44,321 nt of DNA, taken from Byssothecium circinans. Its lineage: Eukaryota; Ascomycota; Dothideomycetes; Pleosporales; Massarinaceae. The stretch spans positions 12,981 through 57,301 of the forward strand of contig ML976996.1 of the NCBI GenBank assembly GCA_010015675.1. Reading direction: 5' to 3'. Made by a program: the position numbers and the translations under genes. The first letter of the stretch is position 1; each line of letters opens with the position of its first letter. Shown one piece after another: positions 31,983 to 40,434 of this stretch. The notes under the pieces were generated by a model, which had not been told where the DNA came from, made no database searches, and saw nothing but the letters and a program-made list of their open reading frames with translations.

Positions 31983-33317
31983 CTACACAGCACCCCCAGC
32001 ACCACCCTCAACCTTCGCCCTGACCTCCCCTGTCGCAGCATCGACCTGCACCGCCGTCCCATCGCCCTCCTTCACACCCGCCGCCAGCTTCTCGAACGCC
32101 TGAACAAAGTCATCCCGCAGATCTTCCCAGTTCTCCACACCCACACTGACCCTCAACAACCTCTCATCCACATCCGTATCCGACATGCGTCGCCACTCGA
32201 TCAAGCTCTCCACGCCGCCCAGACTAGTCGCGTGATGAAACAGCCTCAGGAAAGAAGGTAGCTGCCTTGCTTTAGAAGCTTCCTGTAGATGGATGGAAAA
32301 CACCGGGCCGTAGCCATTAGGCATCTGTTCCTTCAGCCACGCATTCCCCGGATCCGCAGCTTGGAGCGAAGCATGCGTGACTCTCCCCACGACCTTCCTC
32401 ACCACCTCAGCATCCGCACCTTTCCCCTTCAACGCTTCATCGAGCCAGTTCACCAACTTCCCCGCATTAAATGATTGCCTCTGCACTCGCAACTCCATAG
32501 TCCTCAAACTCCGCACACCCAACCACCCCTCCAAACTCCCCAACACCGCGCCCAAGAAAATCCGATCCGCCCTCAACTTCTTCGACCACAGGACTCCCTC
32601 GTCTCCGCGCCGTACAGCGAGGATCCCGCAAAGCATATCGCTATGCCCACCGATATACTTGGTCCCGCTATGCATGACCACGTCCGCGCCCCAAAGGAAC
32701 GGATCCTGTAGCCCGGGCGGCGCAAACGTAGCGTCGACGCTCAGGATCGCGCCGCGCTTATGCGCTCTCTCGGCGTACTTTTGGATGGAGAAGGCTTCGC
32801 CTGTGGGATTGAGCGGCGTTTCCAGATGCACGATATCACCCTTGCCGAGACCGGCGACGTCCCAGGCCTGCTCGTCGGCGTGCAGGTCTACGGTTTTGAG
32901 CCCGGACATGCGTGTGTGAAGGTCGATGACGCCGTGGCAGCCATGGTAGCCGCCTGAGATGGCAATGACCTTGGGCACGAAGTGGACGAGCAGGGCGTGG
33001 AACGCGCTCAGGCCGCTCGAATAGCTGATGACATGGTTACTGAGGTCTTCGACTTCTTTCCCTCCTGCTGCGACGCCGGGGAAGATGAGGGGGGTGAGGA
33101 TGGTTTCTAGGCGGTTGATGTTGGAGGAGGCAAGGCGCGAGTAGATGAGGGGGGTCTGGAGGTCGACGAATTCGCCTTCGGTAGGCACGGGTTGCAGGGC
33201 GGCGGACTGGCGTGGGTACCGGAATGTGGTTGAGGTGTGGATAGGGGGTGCGACGTCGGTGAGGGTGTTGATTCGGTCGTCGGCGTGGATGGCGGCGGTG
33301 GACGGGTGGAGGGGCAT
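31983..33317 (-). CDS. Cys/Met-metabolism PLP enzyme (cystathionine gamma-synthase/lyase-like)
   Basis: A single-exon 444-residue protein of the trans-sulfuration family. These PLP enzymes make or break cystathionine or act on O-acyl/O-phospho-homoserine, typically in the cytosol. Landmarks: YSRLASSNINRLETIL at about 59-74, YSSGLSAFHALL (100-110), SGGYHGCHGV (phosphate/cofactor region), ETPLNPTGE, VDATFAPP, and SGTKYIGGHSD with the PLP Lys at about residue 220. The length is typical (380-450). Fungi have several paralogues with gamma-synthase, gamma-lyase or beta-lyase activity, and sequence alone does not separate them here. A MITE lies about 250 nt upstream of the start and could affect its promoter. 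The substrate branch overlaps that of the homoserine kinase fusion elsewhere in the window. Confidence 0.9.
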   Translation of the reverse strand: MPLHPSTAAIHADDRINTLTDVAPPIHTSTTFRYPRQSAALQPVPTEGEFVDLQTPLIYSRLASSNINRLETILTPLIFPGVAAGGKEVEDLSNHVISYSSGLSAFHALLVHFVPKVIAISGGYHGCHGVIDLHTRMSGLKTVDLHADEQAWDVAGLGKGDIVHLETPLNPTGEAFSIQKYAERAHKRGAILSVDATFAPPGLQDPFLWGADVVMHSGTKYIGGHSDMLCGILAVRRGDEGVLWSKKLRADRIFLGAVLGSLEGWLGVRSLRTMELRVQRQSFNAGKLVNWLDEALKGKGADAEVVRKVVGRVTHASLQAADPGNAWLKEQMPNGYGPVFSIHLQEASKARQLPSFLRLFHHATSLGGVESLIEWRRMSDTDVDERLLRVSVGVENWEDLRDDFVQAFEKLAAGVKEGDGTAVQVDAATGEVRAKVEGGAGGAV

Positions 33318-34290
33318 GTTGTTTTCGTGGTGGCTGGTGTGGAGGAAGGTGCGATGGCGGCAATCGGTCTTTCCTTGACTGGGAAACGAGAAAGAAGAAA
33401 GGCACGGTGAAGTTATTGGAAGTCAGAGTCAATCGTTGTTTCCTTCAATGCTGTTGCTAGAACTCGCACACGAGCTGTAGGCTACGCAACTGTGAATGAA
33501 CAAGCGACTTGCTCCGCAATTGACAATTCACGCCCTTCACGCGATTACCGGTATAGTACAGTTGACATGTACAAGGCCCTCCCATGAACGGGCTGACCCG
33601 AGGGTTTCGCCGAACGCCACCAAGTGCTCGCGCTATGCCATTTTCTATATAAATTACATACAAAATAACATTCTATTACCACTTTGTATGCCCCCTTATC
33701 TTGAATTACTGCCCGGCATGTTGAATTTGGTACCTCTAGTAGCTAGCAAAACGCTTATAAAACAAGGTATCTGATTCTCGCACCTTCCACGCAAAGGCCT
33801 CGCCCCACCAAACCTCGGGTCAGGCCGTTCATGGGAGGGCCTTGTAGGCAGAAGCGAGGAAATTCGCGCCATGAGCACGCCATCCAAAGCCACACGAGGT
33901 TGGAGAGGCTTGTTAGTCGGGGTCACGGCGGCGGGATGGACGGCAGTGGCGAATGACGAGCATTGGTACGACTAGTGCGGGGTTGGACTGAGCGAGGTGG
34001 GGTGGGGGAAGGCTGTTGCCCCTCCTCGCTGCGTGAAAATTTGCCGTTATCTCAGGAGCTGGTTGACAGACAAGGGTGGTAACCAGGTCGGATCACAAGG
34101 ACGCAAGTAAGGCATTTCATAGACATGTTGGGGGTCAAACGTCCAGTTGGCATTAGCTGCTATCGACGTCTGGACGTTGAACTTTTGTCCGTCAGCTGCC
34201 CGCGAGAGCTACCGAGAGTACCTAAAAAGACAGATTCCATGCCGTTTCCCATTACCGTCCCTGATGTTCCGCAATCCGCCCTGTGCACAT
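33318..34290. other. intergenic containing a MITE
   Basis: About 970 nt between the PLP-enzyme start (-) and the cyclophilin stop (-). The middle is occupied by the 277-bp MITE. The remainder shows no gene, RNA or array. A CT-rich stretch near 33375-33450 on the minus strand is the likely leader of the PLP-enzyme gene. Confidence 0.5.
33570..33846. mobile_element. MITE with about 37-bp terminal inverted repeats, TA target
   Basis: The left end (33570 to about 33607) begins TACAAGGCCCTCCCATGAAC and the right end (about 33810-33846) is its reverse complement with only a few differences. TA flanks both ends. The 277-bp unit has an AT-rich interior and no coding capacity. Its ends differ from those of the other MITE and of the palindrome, so it belongs to a separate family. 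It sits in the upstream region of the PLP-enzyme gene. Confidence 0.88.
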
Positions 34291-35221
34291 TTAAAGCTGG
34301 CCAGCGGCAGTGATGGTGGGCGGCGTCTTGTACTGGATGGCACCATTCTTGCTGCCGGTGGCCTCGATGGCCTTAACGATGCGCTTCGATTCTAGGTCAT
34401 CTCTGGCGACCTCGCCGAAGACGACGTGCTTTCCGTCGAGCCAAGAGGTCGCAGCAGTGGTGATGAAGAATTGGGAGCCGTTGCTGTACCATGTTAGAAG
34501 CAGCCTCACAAAATATTGAGGGGAGGAAGATCTCACGTGTTAGGGCCGGCGTTAGCCATGGACAGGAGGAATGGCCTCTTATGCTTCACGTCGAAGTTCT
34601 CGTCACCGAACTTCTCGCCGTAGATGGACTTGCCACCGGTACCCTGGTAGGGTTAGCTACTGTCCATTTACTGTTGTCGTCCTCTCGATGAGGGGTCAGA
34701 CTCACATTGCCGCGGGTGAAATCACCGCCCTGAAGCATGAACTCGGGGATGATACGGTGGAACTTGGAGCCAGCGTAGCCGAAGCCCTTCTCGCCCGTGC
34801 AGAGAGCGCGGAAGTTCTCGGCCGTCTTGGGGACCTTGTAGTCGTAGAGGGCGAATTTGATGCGGCCGGATTGCTCTGAAAGCGAGACGTTAGCAATTGA
34901 ACAGCGACTTAATGGACGATGGGAGCGCCTGAGTTGTGTTGGGGTGGGGATGACATTGCATCGGAGAGGGGCAGGAGATGGAGGGGCAATGGAAGTCTTA
35001 CGCTTGACGGCTCCCGGGGAACTGAAGTTGCCGTTGTCGTCAACTTTGATCTCGGGTCCCTCCCAGGAGACGTCGAAGTAAGTCTTGATACTACCCTTGG
35101 GGCTTTCGGAACCCATGGCGGCTACTGTTGGTGTGAAGAAGCGTTTGTTGGATGGAGCTCGAAGGTGGTATGAGAGTTGGGATGAACGGGAGAACAGAGA
35201 GATGGGACGAAGGAGGGGCAT
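34291..35221 (-). CDS. cyclophilin-type peptidyl-prolyl isomerase, probably dual-targeted
   Basis: Four minus-strand exons: 35221-35002, 34875-34706, 34643-34537 and 34483-34291; introns 126, 62 and 53 nt; 229 residues. Cyclophilins isomerise X-Pro bonds and bind cyclosporin. The core has [20 protein letters not shown] (catalytic Arg), [28 protein letters not shown] and [12 protein letters not shown], all intact. Ahead of it lies a segment of about 33 residues rich in Arg/Ser/Leu with few acids, presequence-like, followed by an internal Met (MGSESPKG). Neurospora makes mitochondrial and cytosolic cyclophilin from one gene with this arrangement (established), and I infer the same here. The stretch between the internal Met and the core ([19 protein letters not shown]) is longer than in cytosolic cyclophilin A. 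Confidence 0.92.
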
Positions 35222-36129
35222 GGCGGGGTTCTTTTGTAGGCTGGTAGTGGCTGTGAAGAGCTTAGCGCCGTAGCCAGTGCCAGCTTCTCTCACCCTGCCA
35301 TGCCATGCCGTCAGACGCGACGCAGCGGAGACACAAACAAGGAGGCGGCAAACGCAGGTGCAGGCCCCACGGTTTGCTTTTACTCCTATTACCTTTACTT
35401 GCGCGCGCCTGGGAAGGCTTGGGGGGATTCGAGGCTGCTGCGGGGGCAATTGCGTGCTTACTGGTGATGGAAAGCTGTTGCTGATGTACTGCTGCACTGT
35501 ACAATCGAGGCAGGTGGAGAGGACGGAAGCTCAAAGAGACGGTAAGAGGCCAATTAGGTGGCTATGCAATACAGTACAATACAATATAATACACCGCTCG
35601 AACAAGCTGCAGCCGAAGGTGATGGAATGGATGCAGGAGGTGATGGACGTGAAATTTCTCCAGATGCCCAGTCCATCCATCGAGGTCAGTGCGTTAGCTG
35701 TAGCGCCTGTGCGACAGCTCCACGAAAGACATGATCAATTGATGGGATGGTGTAGAGTGATGATGTACATCATCAAATTGTACTACCCATCAATGTCGAC
35801 ATGGACACTCACTGAAAGCTTCAAACGTTCAACATTGAATGTTCAATGTTGCGTGGCCTGAGCAGTGATCACGTGAACAGTCACGACTGGGGCCCGGCCT
35901 GCAGCATCCTCACGCCCAAACGAAACTTCGAGACATATTACCGACGCACCTGGAATCGAGCCAAACTGCATTTCAGTTTTACAGCACGGTCACACTTTAC
36001 CATTCGGCCGACCTTTGCAGCACGCTCCACGTGTCATCCTTGGGCCGTTGGGCCATACTGTCGTCAATAATCTGGTCCCTTCAACCCTGACACCGCACAC
36101 GCCGGCACAAAACACCTACGACTGCCGCT
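35222..36129. promoter_or_regulatory. divergent promoter region, cyclophilin / ENTH adaptor
   Basis: About 900 nt between divergent starts. It contains a 22-nt palindrome (35830-35851) and a CACGTG E-box at 35870-35875 within GTGATCACGTGA. No gene recognised; the open frames here look like noise. Confidence 0.5.
35830..35851. repeat. 22-nt perfect palindrome in divergent promoter
   Basis: CAACATTGAA and TTCAATGTTG are exact reverse complements separated by TG. The site lies about 280 nt upstream of the ENTH gene start and 19 nt before an E-box. It could be a dimeric transcription-factor site; no named factor is claimed. Confidence 0.7.
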
Positions 36130-37797
36130 ATGGATTTCGCAAGCCTAAAAGATCAGGTCGCCGGCCTCTCGCTCTACGACATCAAGGCCGGTGTCCGCAA
36201 GGTTCAGAATGGTATGCGCCAGACTTTCGGACCTGCGCCTTGCTAACAACTGGCAGCCGTCATGAACTACACAGAGATGGAGGCCAAGGTACGAGAAGCA
36301 ACAAATAACGAGCCTTGGGGTATGCCACCCAACCACGCCCAGTGAAGACATACTGACTTCGTAGGTGCTTCGTCAACGTCGTTGCAGGAGATTGCAAATG
36401 CCACGTTCAATTAGTACATCACCCCTCGTCCCACGCCGACTCCCGCTAACATGGGCAGCCAATTGTTGAATGAAATCATGCCCATGATCTACAAGCGCTT
36501 CACAGAAAAAGCCGCCGAAGAGTGGAGGCAGATATACAAGGCCCTCCAACTGCTCGAATTCCTCATCAAGAACGGCTCCGAACGCGTTATTGACGATGCG
36601 CGCTCCCACGTCTCCCTCCTCAAGATGCTCCGCCAATTCCATTTCATCGACCAGAATGGCAAGGATCAAGGCATCAACGTCCGGAACCGAGCCAAGGAGC
36701 TCGCCGAGCTGCTCAGCGACGTCGATCGCATCCGAACCGAACGCAAGAAGGCACGGGCGAACCGAAATAAATTTGGCGGCGTGGAAGGTGGCATGGGCAT
36801 GAGCGGAGGATTCTCTGGCAACGGAGGCGGCAGCAGATATGGGGGGTTTGGCAGCGATGAGGCCGGCTACGGTGGCTATACTGGAGGCGTCTATGGGGAT
36901 GGTGGCGGCTTTGGCGGGAACGAAGCCGGCTTCTCGGACACGCAGGCTCGTCGGGACAAGTTTGAAGAGTACGATGAGTACGACGAAGCCGATGCCGCGT
37001 CTCCCGCACGGCGAAACCCCACCTCGTTAGCATCCGCGGGACAGGTCAAGAAAGAAGCAAAGAAGGAGCCGCCCAAGCCAAAGGCTCCAGAACCTGTTGC
37101 AGATCTGCTTGCATGGGATGATGAGCCTGCACCGGCCTCGACTTCAGCAGGAAAGCAACCTGTGGCAGCTTCGAACGACTTTGGCGATGACGATGACTTT
37201 GATGATTTCCAATCAGCCGCGCCTGCAGCACCAGCTCCGAAGCCAGCAGCCGCACCATTCATCGCGCCTCCAGCGTCCACCTCGACAATCAACTCATCGA
37301 CGCAATTCGCCCAGCCCCAACCGCAATCGGCAGCACAGAACAGTAATCTCAACGACCTGTTTGCGACCGTCTCGCCTCCGCCCGCGAACAGCGCGTTTGC
37401 ATCGCCGCCTACTACTATTCCCGCCTCGACGACCCAGCCATACAAGCCGTCAGGATACCAGGCCACCGGGCCCAACTATTTCACTTCTGTGAACCTCAAC
37501 ACGAACGCTACCCAGTCGGCTGGCTCTACACCGTCCGTCATGTCCCCAGGCATTGGTGGAAACAAAATTGGCTCTTCTGCACCAAAGAAGGCCGGAGGGG
37601 ATGCCTTTGCTTCCCTGCTCGCTGGAGCCGCGCCTAAGAAGTCGGCGACGCCGACTCAGAAGGTCACCATGGCGGACATGGCTAAGCAAAAGACCAGCCA
37701 AGGACTTTGGGGGGCACCTGCGTCTAGCTCGAGTACGCCTGCCCAGCAGCAGGGAGGAGCAAAGCCAGGGGGCGCGTTGGGCGATTTGCTGGGGTAG
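36130..37797 (+). CDS. ENTH-domain epsin-like adaptor (Ent3-like)
   Basis: Exons 36130-36211, 36257-36319, 36365-36413 and 36459-37797 with very short introns (45 nt each) give 510 residues. The ENTH domain fills residues 1 to about 155 (YDIKAGVRKVQNAVMNYTEME, ATNNEPWGASS, LLNEIMPMIYKRFTEK, LLEFLIKNGSERVIDDARSH, INVRNRAKEL). It binds phosphoinositides on trans-Golgi/endosome membranes. A Gly-rich linker follows (about 175-225), then a disordered Pro/Ala/Ser/Gln tail with DLLAWDDEP near 280 and an acidic-Phe motif GDDDDFDDFQ near 306, the type that binds gamma-adaptin/GGA ear domains. This fits yeast Ent3/Ent5 in clathrin traffic better than endocytic epsins, since no ubiquitin-interacting motif is seen. 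Confidence 0.92.
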
Positions 37798-38190
37798 TTG
37801 GCTCGTTCCGACTTTGGAGAATTGCGACCTGTAGATCGTGAATCTGGTGATGTTTTCTTGCGAACGGCGTCAGGAACAAAAGGCGGTGTTCGGGTCGCAT
37901 AGGTAGCTTATGAGAAATTCTGCAAATGGCAGTCAATGCAAAATGTCCAGAGCCTACTACTTGGTACTACGCCTTGCTCAGCCGTCATGTCTGATGAGGG
38001 CGGCGTTGGCGTACTTTATTTTCAGCTTCTTCCCCGCAAATCCAAGGCCCTGATTGGCCCAAACCCCCAACCCCTAAACCAAGACTCCACCTCTCCGACA
38101 TTGCCCCCAAAAAGCCCACACACGCACACGTCCTCTCCCCATGCGCCCCTACTCTCCCCTACAGTATTCCACAAAGTCGAGAATGCTTCA
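37798..38190. promoter_or_regulatory. upstream region of the metallophosphoesterase gene
   Basis: 393 nt after the ENTH stop. A frame open from 37936 runs in phase into the phosphoesterase gene, but its extra 85 residues (Pro/Ser/Thr-rich) precede the natural membrane anchor, so I treat it as leader. No other feature seen. Confidence 0.5.
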
Positions 38191-40176
38191 ATGCAGTTCT
38201 CGCGCTTCTTTTTCTGCATCGCCTGTGTGCTTTCCCCGATAGCCTTCCTCGGCACTTCGTGGCTTTATTTGTATCCTATCTTCGATCGCGCGTGCGCGTT
38301 TCCCACACCGCCGGGGAATGTGAATGGGAAAGAGGACAAAGCGCCGTTCCGCCTCCTCGCGCTCGGCGACCCGCAACTCGAAGGCGATACCTCTCTCCCC
38401 AAGCCCGGCGCGCCTATCTTCCCATCACTAGCTTTCCTCCACACGAACGTAACCAGCCTTCTCCGCGCCGGCAATTACACGCAAGCCTTCGACGTCTGCC
38501 GAGCAAAATATTGGGACGATGGGGGCTGGAAGGGGTGGGGTGCTAGGTTGGGAAAAGAAGGCGTGAAGTATATCTGGGGAAAGAGGAAGTGGATTGATCT
38601 CTGGGGCAATGATTGGTATCTTGCGCATATTGTGAGGACGTTGAGGTGGTGGACGGGGCCGAGTCATGTGGTTGTTTTGGGGGATTTGTTGGGAAGTCAG
38701 TGGATTGGGGATGAGGAGTTTGAGAGGAGGAGTAAGAGATACTGGGAGGTGGTTGTTAAGGGGATGGAGAGGGTCCCGGATTATATCATGACTGGGGAGG
38801 ATGTAGGGATGGATGGATCTGAAGGTATTGTTGAAGGTATTGTTGAAGGGAAGAAAGAAAACGGTGCGAAAGAGAGAGCGGAGGGTGTTGTGGAGGCTTG
38901 GAGTGATGAACAGGGAGAGCAAGAGGTACAAGAAAAGCCTAAGAAATGGGGCGGTACAAGGGAGGTTCTCGGTACAGATAAGAGGTGGGAAAGCAGAGTG
39001 ATTAATATTGCGGGGAATCACGATATTGGATACGCTGGTGACATCGACGAGAAGAGAATTGAGCGGTTCGAAAGAGTCTTCGGGAGGGTGAATTGGGATA
39101 TTGTTTTCACCCTCCCAAATACCTCAACATCTTCATCTTCATCGTCATCATCGTCGCCAGACGGCTCCCCGCCCCCAGAACTCCGCCTCGTAATCCTCAA
39201 CTCCATGAACCTCGACACCCCCGCCTGGACGCCCTCCCTTCAACGAGAAAGCTACGACTTCATGAACCACATCGTCTCCACCTCTCGACCCGTAACTGAC
39301 AAAACGCATGCCACTATTCTGCTCACGCATATTCCGTTTCACAAAGAATCCGGCATTTGCATCGACTCGCCGTTCTTTACTTTCTTTGAGGGGGGCTCTG
39401 GTGTCAAGGAGCAAAACATGCTATCCAAATACGTTAGCAAAATGCTTCTGGAGAGCATTTTTGGGTTAAGTGGAAACATGGATGCGGAGGGTGGTGGTTT
39501 TGGACGGAGGGGCATCGTGATCAATGGACATGACCATGCCGGGTGCGATGTCTTGCATTGGATCGAGCAGCCCGGCGTCAAAAGTCGGTGTCCTGAAGAT
39601 GTCCTATCCAGCATGGAATTGGAGCAAGTCAATCTCCAGGGCGTCACTGTCAATGCCTCGGAGGCTTCCACCTTCGTCTCCGCCGCCACGAACGAAACCG
39701 AAGCCGATACCCAATTTGCCGCACAGGAACTCCAACCCTCTGACCCTGAAGATTCCGAAGACCCCAGGTTCCAAACGATCCGCTACCCTCACCCGCCATA
39801 TACTGTCTCCAACACATCCGCACCCACGCTTAGTTCTTGCTTGTCACTCAACCACGTCCCTCGCCTCCGCGAAATCACTATACGTAGCATGATGGGCGAT
39901 TACGCCGGATACGCTGGTTTTCTATCTGCTTGGTTTGATCCTACTCTTGGAGAACAAGGCGAATGGAATATGGAGTTCAGCACATGCGGGATGGGTACAC
40001 AGCACTGGTGGTGGGTATTCCATGTCGTTGATCTGATTTTCGTTACTGCACTAGTCAGTGGTGGAGTCGCTGTTGTTGTAGAGAGGAATTTGACCGAGGT
40101 TGGGGAGAACAGGAAGGCTGTAAAGGAAGAAGAGAAGGCCCAGAACGACTCTGCCATGAATAATGGAGAAGAATAA
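38191..40176 (+). CDS. Cdc1/Ted1-like membrane metallophosphoesterase
   Basis: A single-exon 661-residue protein. Residues about 4-30 form an N-terminal membrane anchor. The calcineurin-like catalytic core shows metal-binding motifs in order: LGDPQ (about 59-62), VVVLGDLLGSQW, IAGNHDIGY, LLTHIPFH and INGHDHAGCD. A second membrane span lies near the C-terminus (FHVVDLIFVTALVSGGVAVVV). This architecture is that of yeast Cdc1 and Ted1, ER/Golgi enzymes that remove ethanolamine-phosphate from GPI anchors (established for yeast); which paralogue this is remains unclear. Low-complexity insertions sit between motifs (around 210-265, with a 15-nt repeat encoding GIVE, and a Ser run before GSPPPE). 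I chose the start at 38191 because it places the anchor at the N-terminus; 37936 is in frame. Confidence 0.9.
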   Translation: MQFSRFFFCIACVLSPIAFLGTSWLYLYPIFDRACAFPTPPGNVNGKEDKAPFRLLALGDPQLEGDTSLPKPGAPIFPSLAFLHTNVTSLLRAGNYTQAFDVCRAKYWDDGGWKGWGARLGKEGVKYIWGKRKWIDLWGNDWYLAHIVRTLRWWTGPSHVVVLGDLLGSQWIGDEEFERRSKRYWEVVVKGMERVPDYIMTGEDVGMDGSEGIVEGIVEGKKENGAKERAEGVVEAWSDEQGEQEVQEKPKKWGGTREVLGTDKRWESRVINIAGNHDIGYAGDIDEKRIERFERVFGRVNWDIVFTLPNTSTSSSSSSSSSPDGSPPPELRLVILNSMNLDTPAWTPSLQRESYDFMNHIVSTSRPVTDKTHATILLTHIPFHKESGICIDSPFFTFFEGGSGVKEQNMLSKYVSKMLLESIFGLSGNMDAEGGGFGRRGIVINGHDHAGCDVLHWIEQPGVKSRCPEDVLSSMELEQVNLQGVTVNASEASTFVSAATNETEADTQFAAQELQPSDPEDSEDPRFQTIRYPHPPYTVSNTSAPTLSSCLSLNHVPRLREITIRSMMGDYAGYAGFLSAWFDPTLGEQGEWNMEFSTCGMGTQHWWWVFHVVDLIFVTALVSGGVAVVVERNLTEVGENRKAVKEEEKAQNDSAMNNGEE

Positions 40177-40434
40177 GGGGAGGGGGTCGCGAAAGGGTAG
40201 TTGAGTGATTGTGCATGTTGTAAGAATGAAGATGAAAGTGGGAGGAGAAAGTAGAAAATTGAATGAAGAACCTTCCAAAGTATATCGTCGACGTTCAGAA
40301 TCCCATTGGAAACTCCGCCAGGAACTATGCTCAAGCCAAATAGTCACCGCTATCACCTCCATGAGCCCTCCCAAGTCTCATCATTTACAGAAGCCACCCG
40401 AAGTACACTCAAGTGTGAGCGCCACCCTTTCCTA

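Noticed and set aside
37936..38190. In-frame 85-residue extension of the metallophosphoesterase
   Set aside because: It would bury the N-terminal membrane anchor; composition is leader-like.
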